This document shows positions 31,976 through 44,221 of a DNA stretch of 64,000 bases, piece after piece. The DNA comes from Ignavibacteria bacterium (GTDB taxonomy: Bacteria > Bacteroidota > Ignavibacteria > Tepidaquicellales > OLB5): positions 633,091-697,090 of the forward strand of contig JAFLBX010000002.1 in NCBI GenBank assembly GCA_017303675.1, read 5' to 3'. Below the pieces are notes generated by a model. The model ran no database searches, was not told the origin of the DNA, and was given only the letters and a program-made list of their open reading frames with translations. Position 1 is the first letter of the stretch. Each line of letters starts with the position of its first letter. A program made the translations under genes and the position numbers.

Positions 31976-32401
31976 ATGGCAAAAAAAGTAGTTGGATTTG
32001 TAAAGCTTCAGATCCCGGCCGGCCAGGCAACTATGGCACCGCCCGTTGGCCCCGCTTTAGGTCAAAGAGGCGTGAACGGTATGGAATTCTGTAAGCAATT
32101 CAATGCAAGAACATCAAAAGACCAGGGTCTGATAATTCCTGTAGTAATTACAGTATATTCAGATAAGTCTTTTACATTCATTACTAAGACTCCCCCTGCA
32201 GCCGTTTTACTTTTAAAGGCAGCGAAGCTTGATAAAGGCAGCGCACAGTCCAACAGGAACAAAGTCGGTAAGGTTTCAAAGAAACAGGTTGAAGATATCG
32301 CGAACCTGAAGATGAAAGATCTTAACGCTAGGACAATTGAATCAGCCGTAAAAGTAATTGCCGGTACTGCAAGAAGCATGGGAATTACAGTAGAAGGATA
32401 A
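31976..32401 (+). CDS. rplK: 50S ribosomal protein L11
   Basis: A 141-residue protein of the GTPase-associated centre. It has [36 protein letters not shown], then [14 protein letters not shown] and a C-terminal rRNA-binding domain ending [10 protein letters not shown]. Length and sequence are normal. A 97-base leader separates it from nusG. Confidence 0.98.
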   Translation: MAKKVVGFVKLQIPAGQATMAPPVGPALGQRGVNGMEFCKQFNARTSKDQGLIIPVVITVYSDKSFTFITKTPPAAVLLLKAAKLDKGSAQSNRNKVGKVSKKQVEDIANLKMKDLNARTIESAVKVIAGTARSMGITVEG

Positions 32402-32418
32402 TTAAGGTACTAATAACA

Positions 32419-33114
32419 ATGAAAGTTACAAAAAAGAGAAAAGAAATAAACAGTAAAGTAGACTTTAACAAAGAATACTCTATTACTGAAGCTGTAGCTA
32501 AGCTCAAAGAAACATCAAAAGCTAAATTCAATGAATCAATTGATATAGCTATGAAGCTGGGCGTTGACCCCAGACAGGCAGACCAGCTTGTCAGAGGTAC
32601 AGTAGCCCTGCCGCACGGCACAGGCAAAACAGTGAGAGTTCTTGTAATTGCAAAACCTGAAAAACAGGAAGAAGCAAAAAATGCAGGGGCTGATCATGTT
32701 GGTTTTGATGACTATCTTGCAAAAATTAAAGATGGCTGGGCTGATGTTGATGTTATTATAGCTGCACCTGATACAATGAGCGAGCTTGGTAAACTTGGAA
32801 AAGTACTTGGACCAAAAGGCTTGATGCCTAATCCAAAAAGCGGAACAGTTACCAACGATCTTGCAAAAGCAGTAAATGAAGTTAAAGCAGGCAGAATAGA
32901 GTTCAGGGTTGAAAAAGCAGGTATTGTTCATGCATGTATAGGTAAGGCATCATTTGAGCCAAAACAGCTTGAAGATAACATACATACTTTTATTAACCAG
33001 GTACTTAAAATGAAACCGGCTACTTCCAAGGGGCAATATGTGAAAAGTGTTACACTTACCAGCACAATGGGCCCCGGGCTTACAATAAGCAAAAACGAAT
33101 TAGCACATCATTAA
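32419..33114 (+). CDS. rplA: 50S ribosomal protein L1
   Basis: A 231-residue L1-stalk protein that in other bacteria also represses its own operon. The N-terminal part ([35 protein letters not shown]) and the [15 protein letters not shown] loop are clear. It is 17 bases behind rplK. Confidence 0.98.
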   Translation: MKVTKKRKEINSKVDFNKEYSITEAVAKLKETSKAKFNESIDIAMKLGVDPRQADQLVRGTVALPHGTGKTVRVLVIAKPEKQEEAKNAGADHVGFDDYLAKIKDGWADVDVIIAAPDTMSELGKLGKVLGPKGLMPNPKSGTVTNDLAKAVNEVKAGRIEFRVEKAGIVHACIGKASFEPKQLEDNIHTFINQVLKMKPATSKGQYVKSVTLTSTMGPGLTISKNELAHH

Positions 33115-33135
33115 TTTATTATAAAACAGACTTTC

Positions 33136-33672
33136 ATGAACAAGCAAGATAAAGAACAATCAGTTCTGGAAATAAAAGAAAAATTAGACAAGGCTTCAAG
33201 CATATATATTACCGATTTCAGCGGATTAACCGTTGAGCAGACCAATGAGCTGAGAGATGAATTCTTTAACGCAAAAGTTGAGTATAAGGTTTTAAAAAAT
33301 ACTCTCGTTAAAAAAGCACTTCAGCAGAGTGACGGAAAGTTTAACACACAAAGTGAAAAGCTTAACGAACACTTAAAAGGTCCGACAGGTATAGTATTTG
33401 CTTTTGATGACCCTGTCTCCCCTGCTAAGATCATAAAGAAGTTTTATGATAAAGCAGAGAAACCGAAGTTAAAGCTGGCATTGGTTGAAAACGTTGCTTA
33501 CGAAAGCAAACAGCTTAACCAGCTTGCATCATTACAATCTAAGCCTGAAATAGTTTCAGCAATTATAGGAAGCCTTAACGCACCGATCTCGGGAATAGTT
33601 GGCGCAATAAACGCCGTTATGAGAGATCTTGCATCAATTGTTGAAGAAGTGGCAAAGAAAAACGCAAATTAA
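33136..33672 (+). CDS. rplJ: 50S ribosomal protein L10
   Basis: A 178-residue base of the L7/L12 stalk. It has YITDFSGLTVEQTNELRDEF, YKVLKNTLVKKAL and GPTGIVFAFDDPVSPAKI in the rRNA-binding part, and a C-terminal helix for L12 dimers. Only 21 bases separate it from rplA, so there is no room for a long L10 leader. Confidence 0.97.
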   Translation: MNKQDKEQSVLEIKEKLDKASSIYITDFSGLTVEQTNELRDEFFNAKVEYKVLKNTLVKKALQQSDGKFNTQSEKLNEHLKGPTGIVFAFDDPVSPAKIIKKFYDKAEKPKLKLALVENVAYESKQLNQLASLQSKPEIVSAIIGSLNAPISGIVGAINAVMRDLASIVEEVAKKNAN

Positions 33673-33709
33673 AATAAAAAAAACTTAATAATTAAGGAGA
33701 TACATTAAA

Positions 33710-34087
33710 ATGTCTGTAGTAGAAGAATTAGTAGAAAAAATCAGCAACCTCACACTTTCAGATGCTGCTGAATTAAAAAAAGCACTTGAAGATAAGTTTG
33801 GTGTTACTGCCGCTGCCCCAATGGTTATGGCTGGAGCAACCGGCGGAGCTGCTCCTACAGCTGCTGCTGAAGAAAAAACAGAATTCACAGTAGTTCTTGT
33901 TGATGCAGGCGCATCAAAGATCAACGTAATCAAAGCAGTTAAAAATGCTACAGGTCTTGGCTTAACAGAAGCTAAAGGTCTCGTTGAAAGCGCTCCGAAA
34001 CCTGTAAAAGAAGGTCTTGCAAAAGCTGATGCTGATAAACTGAAAGCTGAGCTTGAAGCTGCAGGTGCAAAAGTAGAATTAAAATAA
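33710..34087 (+). CDS. rplL: 50S ribosomal protein L7/L12
   Basis: A 125-residue stalk protein that recruits translation factors. An N-terminal dimer helix region is followed by an Ala-rich hinge ([19 protein letters not shown]) and the C-terminal domain ([41 protein letters not shown]). An AAGGAG site precedes the ATG. Confidence 0.98.
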   Translation: MSVVEELVEKISNLTLSDAAELKKALEDKFGVTAAAPMVMAGATGGAAPTAAAEEKTEFTVVLVDAGASKINVIKAVKNATGLGLTEAKGLVESAPKPVKEGLAKADADKLKAELEAAGAKVELK

Positions 34088-34171
34088 ATCAGAATATAAA
34101 TTCTATTCCAAAAGAAATAGGTTCTAACTGAATCCTATAAACTCAAAAAATACTTAATTTCATAAATTTTA

Positions 34172-34197
34172 GGCAAGCCATGTTCTAATGGCTTGTC
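34172..34197 (+). terminator. Hairpin between rplL and rpoB (possible attenuator)
   Basis: CAAGCCAT (34174-34181) pairs with ATGGCTTG (34188-34195) around a 6-nt loop, with one more G-T and G-C pair outside. No long T-run follows, so it may be a partial terminator that lowers rpoBC expression relative to L7/L12, or a processing site. Confidence 0.5.
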
Positions 34198-34239
34198 TAT
34201 TACCTATTTATATAAACCCCCACCGGGAGGTCGAAAAAA

Positions 34240-37200
34240 ATGCCAATAGACATATCTAAATTCAATTTCAACGGAGAGCGTATCTACCTGTCCAAATCAG
34301 GCAAACAGCCTGAAGCACCGGATCTTCTTAATGTGCAGATACAGGCTTTTAAGGAATTCCTGCAGGAAGATGTTGCACCCAATGAAAGAAAAGATACAGG
34401 GATGCAAGCTGTTTTCACAAGGAATTTTCCAATTACAGATTCCAGGGAAACTGCTCTTCTTGAATTCATAGAGTATTATTTAGAAAAACCGCAGTATTCA
34501 ATACGCGAATGCCAGGAGCAGGGTTTAACGTACGCTGTTTCATTAAAAGCCAAGTTACGCCTTTCTACCAAGCCAAATAAAGAAGCAAAGGAATATTCCA
34601 ATGCCGTTGAACAGGATGTTTATATGGGTAATATCCCGTATATGTCTCCTTATGGCAGCTTTGTTATCAATGGGGCTGAAAGAGTAATTGTATCTCAGCT
34701 TCACAGGGCACCGGGTGTTGTATTCAGCGAATCAATGCATCAGAACGGTACAAAGCTGTTCTCAGCAAGAATAATTCCTATGAAGGGTTCATGGGTTGAA
34801 TTTACGACTGATATCAATAATTGCTTATTCGCATATATTGACAGAAGGAAAAAATTCCCGGTAACAACTATTTTAAGAGCTCTTGGTTACTCTACTAATG
34901 AAGAAATATTGGATCTTTTCGGACTTCTTGAAGTTGTGGAAAAGAAAGAATTGAAAAACTTTATGGGCAAACAGCTCAGCGATGACCTGATCGATAAGGA
35001 AACCGGTGAACTTATTGCCGAAAAAGCAGCAGTTGTTGATGAAGAGCTAATTGAAAAAATAAATAAGTCAACAATTTCAAAGATCAAATTATTTAAGTCA
35101 GATAGACCGTATGAAGAATCTTTGATAGCGAACACACTTAACAAAGATGCAGCTCAATCAGAAATTGACGCGCTTGAGCAGATATCAGAACAGCTAAGAC
35201 CAGACCAGGATGATGAATCAGCCAAGAATTTAGTAGACAAACTTTTCTTCAATGAAAAGAAATATGATCTTGGCGAAGTTGGAAGATATAAGCTCAATTA
35301 TAAACTGAACCTGGATATTCCTTCTGATAAAACTGTTCTTACAAAAGAAGATATTATCTCGATCATCAATTATCTTGTTGATCTTGAAGCAGGCAGAAAA
35401 GAAATAGATGATATTGACCATCTTGGCAACAGAAGAGTTCGTTCAATTGGTGAGCAGCTTGCTGCACAGTTCAATGTTGGACTTGCAAGAATGTCAAGAA
35501 CCATCCGCGAACGTATGAGCATTCACGATGAAGAGAACATCACACCGGGTAACCTGGTAAGCGCAAGGACGATCACAACAGCTCTTGTTTCATTTTTCGG
35601 AACAAGCCAGCTTTCACAGTATATGGATCAAACCAATCCGCTCAGTGAAATGACTCACAAACGCAGGGTATCAGCACTAGGACCCGGCGGTTTGACAAGG
35701 GAGCGTGCAGGATTTGAGGTTCGTGACGTACACTATACACATTACGGCCGCCTCTGCCCTATCGAAACTCCTGAAGGTCCGAATATCGGTCTTATTTCAT
35801 CACTTTGCACACATGCAAGAATAAGTGATTTCGGATTTATTGAAACACCATACCGTAAGGTTAAAAACGGAAAAGTACTTAATGAAATAGATTACCTTTC
35901 AGCTGAAAAAGAAGATGATTTTATCATTGCACAGGCAAATGTTGAGCTTGATGCAAACAAAAAAATGGCTGAAACTAAAATTAAGGCAAGATTCAAAGGT
36001 GACTTCCCTATTGTAAATCCCGAGGAAGTTCACTACATGGATATTGCTCCGAACCAGATCGTAAGCGCGGCTGCTGCACTTATTCCTTTCTTAGAGCATG
36101 ATGATGCTAACAGAGCGCTGATGGGATCCAATATGCAGCGCCAGGCCGTTCCGCTTTTAAGGCCTGAAGCTCCGCTTATAGGTACAGGGTTCGAAAAGAA
36201 AGTAGCAAATGACTCAAGGACACTTATCCTTGCTGAAGCTGATGGCGTTATAGAGCATGTTTCAGCTGACAGGATAGTTGTAAAATATGATATTGATAAG
36301 AATTCAGATGAAGCTTTATTAAGCTTTGATGATGAAGAAATAAAAGAATATAACCTGATTAAGTTCTTAAGAACCAACCAGGATACTTCTATTAACCAGA
36401 AGCCAATTGTAAAGGTTGGACAGCGTGTTAAAAAAGGCGAATGTTTAGCTGATGGCGCCGCTACTGATAAGGGCGAGCTTGCTCTTGGAAGAAGCGTTCT
36501 GGTGGCATTTATGCCTTGGCGCGGTTACAACTTTGAAGATGCTATTGTTATCAGTGAAAGAATCGTTGCTGAAGATATTTACACTTCAGTTCATATTGAA
36601 GAATATAACCTCCAGGTTAGAGATACCAAACGCGGCGAAGAAGAGCTTACCCGTGATATTCCGAATGTAAGCGAAGAAGCTACAAAAGATCTTGATGAAG
36701 ACGGTATTATAAGGATTGGCGCTGAAGTAAAGGAAAACGATATCCTGATAGGTAAAGTTACTCCTAAAGGTGAAACCGAACCTACACCTGAAGAAAAGCT
36801 TTTAAGAGCTATCTTCGGAGATAAAGCAGGTGATGTGAAAGATGCATCACTTAAAGCACCACCGGGAATGAAGGGTATCATAATCAGCAAAAAGCTTTTC
36901 ACAAGAAAGCAAAGAGATACCGAGACCAAGAAAGAAGAAAAGAAAAAACTTGAAAAGCTTGAGCAGGACCGCTATGATGCAATTAATGACCTGAACAGAA
37001 AGCTTGCTGAAAAATTAGGTCAAATGTTTGATAACAAGGATTCACTTGGAATCCGTGATATTGACGGAACTATAATAATAAGAGGCGGCACAACCATAAA
37101 GAAGGATACATTCATTAAACATCTTGAAAATCCGAATTTCAGGATCGATACACTTGATGTTACAAATGACTGGACTTCATCCAAAAAAGCACAATCACTT

Positions 37201-38031
37201 CTGCAGCATTTATACAGAATTTATAAAACCAGGTTAAGTGATATAGAAGAAAAGACAAAGAGAAACCGCAACAAGATAATACTTGGTGATGAGCTTCCCA
37301 CAGGCGTAGTAAAGATGGCTAAAGTATATATTGCCAAGAAGAAAAAACTTTCAGTTGGTGATAAAATGGCAGGTCGTCATGGTAACAAAGGTGTTGTTGC
37401 TAAAATTGTCCCGAGACAGGATATGCCATTCTTACCGGATGGTACACCTGTTGATATAGTTCTAAACCCGCTCGGCGTACCTTCACGTATGAACCTGGGT
37501 CAGTTATATGAAACAGCTTTAGGCTGGGCTGCAAAATTACTGGGATGCACTTTTGCAACCCCGGTTTTTGACGGCGCTTCATTTGAGGATATAACTGATA
37601 TTCTTGTTCAGTCCGGATTGCCAAGCAACTCAAGAAGTATATTGTACGATGGACAGACCGGCGACAAATTTGACCAGATGGTAACTGTTGGATACATTTA
37701 TATGATGAAGCTATCACATTTATCAGATGATAAGATACATGCCAGGTCAATCGGACCATACTCACTTATCACACAGCAGCCGCTCGGAGGTAAAGCTCAG
37801 TTCGGCGGACAGAGGTTTGGAGAGATGGAGGTTTGGGCGCTTGAAGGTTACGGCGCTGCATATACACTCCAGGAGATCCTTACTGTTAAGAGTGATGATG
37901 TCACCGGAAGATCCAAAACATATGAAACGCTTATTAAAGGCGAGAACACTCCTGAACCGCAGGTTCCGGAATCATTCAATGTTTTGGTAAAAGAATTACA
38001 GGGCTTATGCCTTGATATCACATTAGACTAA
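34240..38031 (+). CDS. rpoB: DNA-directed RNA polymerase subunit beta
   Basis: The 1263-residue beta subunit. Recognisable parts include [16 protein letters not shown], the rifampicin region with [58 protein letters not shown], and the C-terminal [26 protein letters not shown]. The rifampicin-region residues look wild type (S-Q-L-S-Q-Y-M-D and H-K-R-R). A GGGAGG site precedes the ATG. It is 18 bases before rpoC. Confidence 0.99.
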   Translation: MPIDISKFNFNGERIYLSKSGKQPEAPDLLNVQIQAFKEFLQEDVAPNERKDTGMQAVFTRNFPITDSRETALLEFIEYYLEKPQYSIRECQEQGLTYAVSLKAKLRLSTKPNKEAKEYSNAVEQDVYMGNIPYMSPYGSFVINGAERVIVSQLHRAPGVVFSESMHQNGTKLFSARIIPMKGSWVEFTTDINNCLFAYIDRRKKFPVTTILRALGYSTNEEILDLFGLLEVVEKKELKNFMGKQLSDDLIDKETGELIAEKAAVVDEELIEKINKSTISKIKLFKSDRPYEESLIANTLNKDAAQSEIDALEQISEQLRPDQDDESAKNLVDKLFFNEKKYDLGEVGRYKLNYKLNLDIPSDKTVLTKEDIISIINYLVDLEAGRKEIDDIDHLGNRRVRSIGEQLAAQFNVGLARMSRTIRERMSIHDEENITPGNLVSARTITTALVSFFGTSQLSQYMDQTNPLSEMTHKRRVSALGPGGLTRERAGFEVRDVHYTHYGRLCPIETPEGPNIGLISSLCTHARISDFGFIETPYRKVKNGKVLNEIDYLSAEKEDDFIIAQANVELDANKKMAETKIKARFKGDFPIVNPEEVHYMDIAPNQIVSAAAALIPFLEHDDANRALMGSNMQRQAVPLLRPEAPLIGTGFEKKVANDSRTLILAEADGVIEHVSADRIVVKYDIDKNSDEALLSFDDEEIKEYNLIKFLRTNQDTSINQKPIVKVGQRVKKGECLADGAATDKGELALGRSVLVAFMPWRGYNFEDAIVISERIVAEDIYTSVHIEEYNLQVRDTKRGEEELTRDIPNVSEEATKDLDEDGIIRIGAEVKENDILIGKVTPKGETEPTPEEKLLRAIFGDKAGDVKDASLKAPPGMKGIIISKKLFTRKQRDTETKKEEKKKLEKLEQDRYDAINDLNRKLAEKLGQMFDNKDSLGIRDIDGTIIIRGGTTIKKDTFIKHLENPNFRIDTLDVTNDWTSSKKAQSLLQHLYRIYKTRLSDIEEKTKRNRNKIILGDELPTGVVKMAKVYIAKKKKLSVGDKMAGRHGNKGVVAKIVPRQDMPFLPDGTPVDIVLNPLGVPSRMNLGQLYETALGWAAKLLGCTFATPVFDGASFEDITDILVQSGLPSNSRSILYDGQTGDKFDQMVTVGYIYMMKLSHLSDDKIHARSIGPYSLITQQPLGGKAQFGGQRFGEMEVWALEGYGAAYTLQEILTVKSDDVTGRSKTYETLIKGENTPEPQVPESFNVLVKELQGLCLDITLD

Positions 38032-38049
38032 TTAAAATCATAAAAACAT

Positions 38050-41000
38050 ATGTTTTTTAAAAGAGATCAGAAAAAAGTAAAAAAGGCATTTACCAAGATC
38101 GCGATAAATCTCGCATCCACTGATTCCATAATAAGGAATTCACATGGTGAGGTATTAAAGCCTGAAACAATAAATTACAGAACATTTAAACCTGATAAAG
38201 ACGGTCTATTCTGTGAGAAAATATTCGGTCCGGTTAAGGATTGGGAATGCCACTGCGGAAAATATAAAGGCATAAGATATCACGGTATAGTCTGCGACAG
38301 GTGCGGTGTAGAAGTAAACCTTAAAAGCTTAAGACGCGAAAGAATGGGTCATATTTCCCTGAGCGTTCCTGTAGTTCACATATGGTATTTCCGCTCTACC
38401 CCAAGCAAGATCAGCTACCTGCTTGGCTTAACTAACAAAGAACTTGAGCGTATTATATATTATGAAAATTATGTTGTTGTGAACCCGGGTCCGACCCAAT
38501 TCACAAAAAATGATCTGCTTACAGAGGATGAATATTTAAATACTTTAAATAACCTCCCTGAAGATCATGATGAGCTTGATGATTTTGACCCGAATAAATT
38601 CGTTTGCAAAAACGGTGCAGAAGCTGTAAAAGAGCTTCTTAAACGCGTTGATGTAGAAGAGGATATTTCAAGGTTAAGGATCCAGCTTTATGAAGAAACC
38701 TCCGTTCAGAAAAAACAGGATCTGATCAAAAGATTAAGGGTACTTAAATCCTTCCAGAAAAAAGAAGGAAGAAGGCAGAATAAGCCTGAATGGATGATAC
38801 TTGATGTTATCCCGGTTATTCCGCCAGAATTAAGGCCTTTAGTGCCTCTTGAAGGAGGCAGGTTCGCTACATCAGATCTTAACGATCTTTACAGGCGCGT
38901 TATTATAAGAAATAACCGTTTAAAAAGACTTATAGATATTAAAGCACCTGAAGTTATTTTACGTAATGAAAAACGTATGCTTCAGGAAGCAGTTGACGCT
39001 TTACTTGATAACTCAAGAAGAGCAACCGCTGTAAAATCCGAGAACAGACCTTTAAAATCACTTTCAGATATCCTGAAAGGCAAGCAGGGACGTTTCAGAC
39101 AGAACCTGCTTGGTAAACGTGTTGATTACTCTGGCCGTGCGGTTATTGTTGTTGGACCTGAGTTAAAGCTTCATGAATGCGGCCTTCCGAAGGATATGGC
39201 TCTTGAATTATTCAAGCCGTTCGTTATAAGAAGGCTGATCGACAGGGATCTTGTAAAGACAGTAAAAAGCGCGAAGAAATTAATTGAACGCAGAACTCCT
39301 GAAGTTTGGGAAGTTCTTGAAAACGTTATCGAAGGACACCCGATAATGCTTAATCGTGCCCCTACCCTGCACCGTTTAAGTATCCAGGCTTTCCAGCCCA
39401 CTATTGTGGAAGGTAAAGCTATCAGGCTGCATCCGCTGGTATGTACTGCATTCAACGCGGATTTTGACGGTGACCAGATGGCTGTTCACGTTCCCCTTTC
39501 ACCGGAAGCGCAGCTTGAAGTACGTATTCTTATGCTTTCAAGCCATAACCTGATGTCACCTCAGAACGGTGACCCGATAACTGTTCCTAACCAGGAAATA
39601 GTTCTTGGATGTTATTATTTAACCAAGTATAAAAAAGGCGATCTTGGTGAAGATAAAGTATTTTCAAGTGCAGAAGAAGTAGTTGTTGCACACAATAACG
39701 GAAAAGTCGGTCTTCATGCCAAGATTAAGGTGAGAATCAAAGGTGAAATGGTTGAAACTACTGTAGGACGCGTATTATTCAATAATATCGTTCCTGAAGG
39801 TGCTCCGTTTATCAATGAGCTGCTTACCAAAAAAGGAATTATAAAAAATATCGCAAAGGTATTCAAAAGCGTAGGCAATAAAAAAACTGTACAGTTCTTA
39901 GATGCATTAAAGGAAACAGGTTTCCGCTACGCTATGAAAGGCGGCCTTTCTGTAAATCTTGATGATATCGTTGTACCTGAATCAAAGGACAGGATAATCG
40001 AGACTGCGCAGAAAAAGGTTGACGCAATCGAAAAATCAAGGATGAGGGGTCTTATCACAGAAGGTGAAAGATATAACAAGGTAATCGATATCTGGACCCA
40101 TGCTACCAACGATGTTAAAAGTGATCTTATGAGCACTCTCAGAACATCAAGGGATGGCTTCAACTCACTTCATATGATGATCGATTCCGGTGCGAGAGGT
40201 TCACAGGACCAGGTTAGCCAGCTTGCAGGTATGAGGGGTCTTATGGCTAAGCCTCAGAAAAGCATGACAGGCCAGGCCGGTGAAATTATCGAGAACCCGA
40301 TTATTGCTAACTTTAAAGAAGGACTTTCGATCCTTGAGTACTTTATTTCAACTCACGGCGCACGTAAGGGTCTTGCAGATACAGCTTTAAAAACTGCAGA
40401 TGCTGGATACTTAACACGTAAGCTTGTGGATGTATCACAGGATGTCATTATTTCTGAAATTGACTGCGGAACTATCAGAGGCTTGACCGTTGAAGCATTA
40501 AAAGACGGTGAAGATATTAAAGAACCGCTTGCTGAGAGAATTTTAGGACGTGCTGCACTGCAGAGCGTTGTAGATCCTTTAACAAGAAAAACACTTGTAA
40601 AAGCAGGTGAAATTATTGATGAAGATCTTGCTCAGCAGATCGCAGGTACTTCAATTCAATCTGTTGAAATTCGTTCTGTATTAACCTGCGAATCACGCAA
40701 GGGTATCTGTGCTAAATGTTACGGCAGGAACCTGACAACCGGTAAGCTTGTAGATGTAGGCGAAGCTGTTGGTGTTGTAGCTGCACAGTCAATTGGTGAG
40801 CCGGGTACACAGCTTACACTGCGTACATTCCATATCGGCGGTACTGCGAGCAGGATTGTAACACAATCAAGGATACCTACAAAATTTGCAGGTAAAGTAA
40901 AATTTGACAGCATTAAATCAATTAAATATACCAACCCTGCTTCAACAGAGGGTGAATATTATGTAACACACAGCAGAAATGGTGTGATACAGATACTTGA

Positions 41001-42333
41001 TGAAAATAACCGCCTTGTTTCCAAGTATGACGTTCCCTACGGCGCTCACCTTATGATAAAAGACGGATCTATGGTTGAAAAGAACCAGGTGCTTTATGAA
41101 TGGGATCCGTATAATTCAGTGATAGTTGCTGAACATAACGGTACAGGTAAATATGTTGACCTGAAGGAAAATGTCAGCTACGTTGAAGCTCCGGATGAAA
41201 CAACTGGACATATTCAGAAGGTTGTTATTGAATCAAAAGATAAGACACTTAGTCCCACAATACAAATTACCGATGCAAAGGGTGACCTGCTTAGCCAGTA
41301 TATCATTCCCGCTCAGGCTCATTTGCTTATTAACAACGATGAGCCAATTTACGCAGGCCAGATACTTGTTAAGATCCCCAGAGATACCGGTAAAACAAGG
41401 GATATCACAGGCGGTCTGCCGAGGGTTACTGAGCTTTTCGAAGCAAGAAGCCCGAACTCACCTTCAGTTGTAACTGAGATCGACGGTTTCGTTGAGATCG
41501 GTTCACTTAAGAGAGGTTCACGTGAAGTTAAGGTAAAAACAGCGGATCTTGCTATTGAAAAGAAATATATGATACCTGTAGGTAAACACATTCTCGTAAG
41601 AGATGGTGATTATGTAAAGGCCGGCGAAGCGCTTTCAAGCGGTTCAGTTGACCCGCATGATATCCTAAGGATCAAAGGCGTTGGTGACGTTCAGGCATAC
41701 CTTGTAAATGAAATCCAGGAAGTTTATAGAATGCAGGGTGTGAAGATAAATGATAAGCATATTGAGGTTATAGTAAGACAGATGCTTCAGAAAGTGAGAG
41801 TTGTTGATTCAGGTGATACTATGTTCCTAGAAGGTGATGTTGTTCACCGTTTCAAGTTCTTAACTGAAAATGAAACACTAAGGAACAAGATAATCGTTAC
41901 AGATAAAGGCGATTCAGGCAAAGTGAAAATGTATGATATGATGGATAAAAAGAAGGTTAAAGAGCTGAATGCCGAGCTTAAGAAAAAAGGCAAGGCTCTT
42001 ATCGAGTTCCGCGATGCCAACCCGGCTATTGCCAACCCGGTACTTCTTGGTATCACACAAACATCACTCACAACAGACAGCTTTATTTCAGCTGCTTCAT
42101 TCCAGGAAACCACAAAGGTATTAACTGATGCCGCAATAGAAGGCAAGGTTGATTCACTGCAGGGCTTGAAGGAAAATGTTATTGTAGGTCAGCTTATTCC
42201 CGCAGGTACAGGCTTAAAAGCTTACAAGGACCTCCTTGTAACAAGCAAAGACGCCGAACCTTCAGAAGAAGAAAAACCTAAAAAAACAAAGAAGACAAAG
42301 AAAAAAGCTAAAGAAACAGCAGAAACAGAATAA
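38050..42333 (+). CDS. rpoC: DNA-directed RNA polymerase subunit beta'
   Basis: The 1427-residue beta' subunit with the active site: [12 protein letters not shown] (about 469-480) holds the three Mg-binding aspartates. The N-terminal zinc ribbon (CHCGKY and CDRCGV) and the second zinc site ([13 protein letters not shown]) are intact, as are the bridge and trigger-helix segments ([26 protein letters not shown]). The tail ends in a Lys/Glu-rich stretch. A terminator follows 20 bases later. Confidence 0.99.
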   Translation: MFFKRDQKKVKKAFTKIAINLASTDSIIRNSHGEVLKPETINYRTFKPDKDGLFCEKIFGPVKDWECHCGKYKGIRYHGIVCDRCGVEVNLKSLRRERMGHISLSVPVVHIWYFRSTPSKISYLLGLTNKELERIIYYENYVVVNPGPTQFTKNDLLTEDEYLNTLNNLPEDHDELDDFDPNKFVCKNGAEAVKELLKRVDVEEDISRLRIQLYEETSVQKKQDLIKRLRVLKSFQKKEGRRQNKPEWMILDVIPVIPPELRPLVPLEGGRFATSDLNDLYRRVIIRNNRLKRLIDIKAPEVILRNEKRMLQEAVDALLDNSRRATAVKSENRPLKSLSDILKGKQGRFRQNLLGKRVDYSGRAVIVVGPELKLHECGLPKDMALELFKPFVIRRLIDRDLVKTVKSAKKLIERRTPEVWEVLENVIEGHPIMLNRAPTLHRLSIQAFQPTIVEGKAIRLHPLVCTAFNADFDGDQMAVHVPLSPEAQLEVRILMLSSHNLMSPQNGDPITVPNQEIVLGCYYLTKYKKGDLGEDKVFSSAEEVVVAHNNGKVGLHAKIKVRIKGEMVETTVGRVLFNNIVPEGAPFINELLTKKGIIKNIAKVFKSVGNKKTVQFLDALKETGFRYAMKGGLSVNLDDIVVPESKDRIIETAQKKVDAIEKSRMRGLITEGERYNKVIDIWTHATNDVKSDLMSTLRTSRDGFNSLHMMIDSGARGSQDQVSQLAGMRGLMAKPQKSMTGQAGEIIENPIIANFKEGLSILEYFISTHGARKGLADTALKTADAGYLTRKLVDVSQDVIISEIDCGTIRGLTVEALKDGEDIKEPLAERILGRAALQSVVDPLTRKTLVKAGEIIDEDLAQQIAGTSIQSVEIRSVLTCESRKGICAKCYGRNLTTGKLVDVGEAVGVVAAQSIGEPGTQLTLRTFHIGGTASRIVTQSRIPTKFAGKVKFDSIKSIKYTNPASTEGEYYVTHSRNGVIQILDENNRLVSKYDVPYGAHLMIKDGSMVEKNQVLYEWDPYNSVIVAEHNGTGKYVDLKENVSYVEAPDETTGHIQKVVIESKDKTLSPTIQITDAKGDLLSQYIIPAQAHLLINNDEPIYAGQILVKIPRDTGKTRDITGGLPRVTELFEARSPNSPSVVTEIDGFVEIGSLKRGSREVKVKTADLAIEKKYMIPVGKHILVRDGDYVKAGEALSSGSVDPHDILRIKGVGDVQAYLVNEIQEVYRMQGVKINDKHIEVIVRQMLQKVRVVDSGDTMFLEGDVVHRFKFLTENETLRNKIIVTDKGDSGKVKMYDMMDKKKVKELNAELKKKGKALIEFRDANPAIANPVLLGITQTSLTTDSFISAASFQETTKVLTDAAIEGKVDSLQGLKENVIVGQLIPAGTGLKAYKDLLVTSKDAEPSEEEKPKKTKKTKKKAKETAETE

Positions 42334-42354
42334 TATTAATATAATGTTTTAATA

Positions 42355-42384
42355 AAAACCCCGGTAATAATCGGGGTTTTTTAT
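42355..42384 (+). terminator. Rho-independent terminator after rpoC
   Basis: AAAACCCCG (42355-42363) pairs with CGGGGTTTT (42372-42380) around an 8-nt loop and enters a T-run. It ends the large tRNA-rpoBC transcript region. Confidence 0.9.
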
Positions 42385-42395
42385 TCGTTTTAAAT

Positions 42396-42926
42396 ATGGA
42401 AAACGGGTATTCAATATTAATTATTACAGGACCGGTTGGAGCAGGAAAAACATCCGCTGCAGAAACGATATATGACCTTCTTTCTGCAAAGAAAATCCCT
42501 TGCGCAGTTATTGATTTTGACTGGCTTACATCAGCTTACCCCTCACCGAATGATGACAGATTTAACTTCCGTCTGGGTATTAAGAATTTAAATTCCATTA
42601 TACCTAATTACTTAGCGCTTGGAATCAAACTTTTCATTATCCCTACAGTGATCGAAAGCAAAGAAGAAACAGAAGCATTCAAAAAGTTAATTCCCGGTAC
42701 CAATATATTTGTTGTCAGACTCACTGCTAAAGCAGCTACGCTGCATAAAAGACTGGATAAAAGAGAGATAGGAAGTTTACTGGATTGGCACAAAGCAAGA
42801 GCAATTGAGCTAATTAGTGTATTTGAAAGCAAACATCTTGAAAATATTGTTGTTGATACTGAAAGTAAACCCATCGAAATCATTGCCAAAGAAATCCTGC
42901 ATTATTGGCCGGAGGTGACAAAGTGA
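42396..42926 (+). CDS. P-loop kinase-like ATPase
   Basis: A 176-residue cytosolic protein with a Walker A motif GPVGAGKTS (about 12-20), VIDFDWLTSAYPSP at the likely substrate site, and an Arg-rich lid (RLTAKAATLHKRLDKREIG). This resembles the AAA_33/adenylylsulfate-kinase-like group of small-molecule kinases; the substrate is unknown. It lies between the rpoC terminator and folC, and its stop overlaps the folC GTG start by 4 bases (GTGA). Confidence 0.75.
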   Translation: MENGYSILIITGPVGAGKTSAAETIYDLLSAKKIPCAVIDFDWLTSAYPSPNDDRFNFRLGIKNLNSIIPNYLALGIKLFIIPTVIESKEETEAFKKLIPGTNIFVVRLTAKAATLHKRLDKREIGSLLDWHKARAIELISVFESKHLENIVVDTESKPIEIIAKEILHYWPEVTK

Positions 42927-44218
42927 AGAACATAAACGAATATTTTCAATATCTATATAAATTAGAACGTGTTGGAATAAAATATGACCTTACCAATATT
43001 ACAAAATTATGCCGGTATTTAGGGAATCCGCAAAATAATTTCAAATCTATACATATAGCCGGAACAAACGGTAAGGGGGCAACAGCTTCTTTTATAGCTT
43101 CTGGCCTGAAAGAGCATGGCTATAAAACCGGACTTTTCACTTCACCGCATATTCTTGAGTTTAACGAAAGGATCAGGATAAACGGTAAATGCATAAGCAG
43201 AAGCTATATTAAAAAATTCCTTACGGATAATTTTAAAATAATAAAGAAAATTAAACCTTCATTTTTTGAAGTCAACACAGCAATGGCATTTAAGTATTTT
43301 GCTGATAATAATGTTGAGGCTGCGGTAATTGAGTGCGGCCTGGGGGGAAGGCTTGATTCTACCAATATCTTAAATCCTGATGTATCGGTTATCACTCAGA
43401 TAGATATGGACCACATGCAGTTCCTTGGCAACACCTTAACTCAAATAGCAAAAGAAAAGCTGGGAATAGTTAAAAAGAATGTTAAAGTAATAGTAAGTGA
43501 TAATAACAGCAGGCTTGTTAAGTTATTTCACAGAGCAATTCCTGCAAAGGACCTGCTTTACATTGATGATATTACAAAAATTAAAATAATTAATAATTCC
43601 GCTAAAGGAATAAAGTTCAGCCTGAATGTTAAAGACGGCACTGCACTAAAGCTAACCTCTCCCCTTTCGGGGGCATATCAGTCACGCAATGCAGCAGCAG
43701 CGTATTTTGCGGTTAATGAGTTTTTAAGGATAAACAATAAGAATTTTTCACTACAAAATTTTAAAGCAGGAATCAAAAGAGTAAAGCAAAATACAGGATA
43801 TTTCGGAAGGCTTGAATTAATGAAGAGAGGTTCAAAAGAATACCTGCTGGATGTCTCACACAATCCAGATGGATTAAAAAATGCAGCAAGTGCAGCGAAA
43901 AATATTTCATTTAAGCCTGATGCTGTTATATTCGGTATTATGAGTGATAAAGATCACAGAACTGCCTTAAAAGTGATATTGCCAATAACAAAGAACATAA
44001 TATTCACCAAACCTGGTTATGAACGTGCCCTGGAGCCCGGTATATTATTCGCAGATTCATTAAAGCTTAAAACCAATAATAATTTGATGATAGCTGAAAG
44101 TGTAAAGGATGCATTAATTATCGCTGAGAAGATGAAATATAAAAGAATTATGATATCAGGTTCATTTTTTATAGTTTCAGACGCTTTAAAGTCGCTTGGT
44201 CACAAAAAACTTCCTTAG
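42923..44218 (+). CDS. folC: Folylpolyglutamate synthase/dihydrofolate synthase
   Basis: Adds glutamate to folates (and makes dihydrofolate) with ATP; a Mur-ligase-type enzyme. The 431 residues contain IAGTNGKGATASFI (P-loop), TSPHILEFNERIRING, ECGLGGRLDSTN and ITQIDMDHMQFLG, and the late LDVSHNPDG motif. I chose the GTG at 42923, which has a GGAGG site and forms a GTGA overlap with the preceding gene; the TTG at 42905 lies before that site. Convergent with the gene ending at 44222. Confidence 0.93.
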   Translation: MKNINEYFQYLYKLERVGIKYDLTNITKLCRYLGNPQNNFKSIHIAGTNGKGATASFIASGLKEHGYKTGLFTSPHILEFNERIRINGKCISRSYIKKFLTDNFKIIKKIKPSFFEVNTAMAFKYFADNNVEAAVIECGLGGRLDSTNILNPDVSVITQIDMDHMQFLGNTLTQIAKEKLGIVKKNVKVIVSDNNSRLVKLFHRAIPAKDLLYIDDITKIKIINNSAKGIKFSLNVKDGTALKLTSPLSGAYQSRNAAAAYFAVNEFLRINNKNFSLQNFKAGIKRVKQNTGYFGRLELMKRGSKEYLLDVSHNPDGLKNAASAAKNISFKPDAVIFGIMSDKDHRTALKVILPITKNIIFTKPGYERALEPGILFADSLKLKTNNNLMIAESVKDALIIAEKMKYKRIMISGSFFIVSDALKSLGHKKLP

Positions 44219-44221
44219 TGT

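Noticed and set aside
33115-33135. Long L10 leader structure before rplJ
   Set aside because: Only 21 bases separate rplA and rplJ, too short for it.
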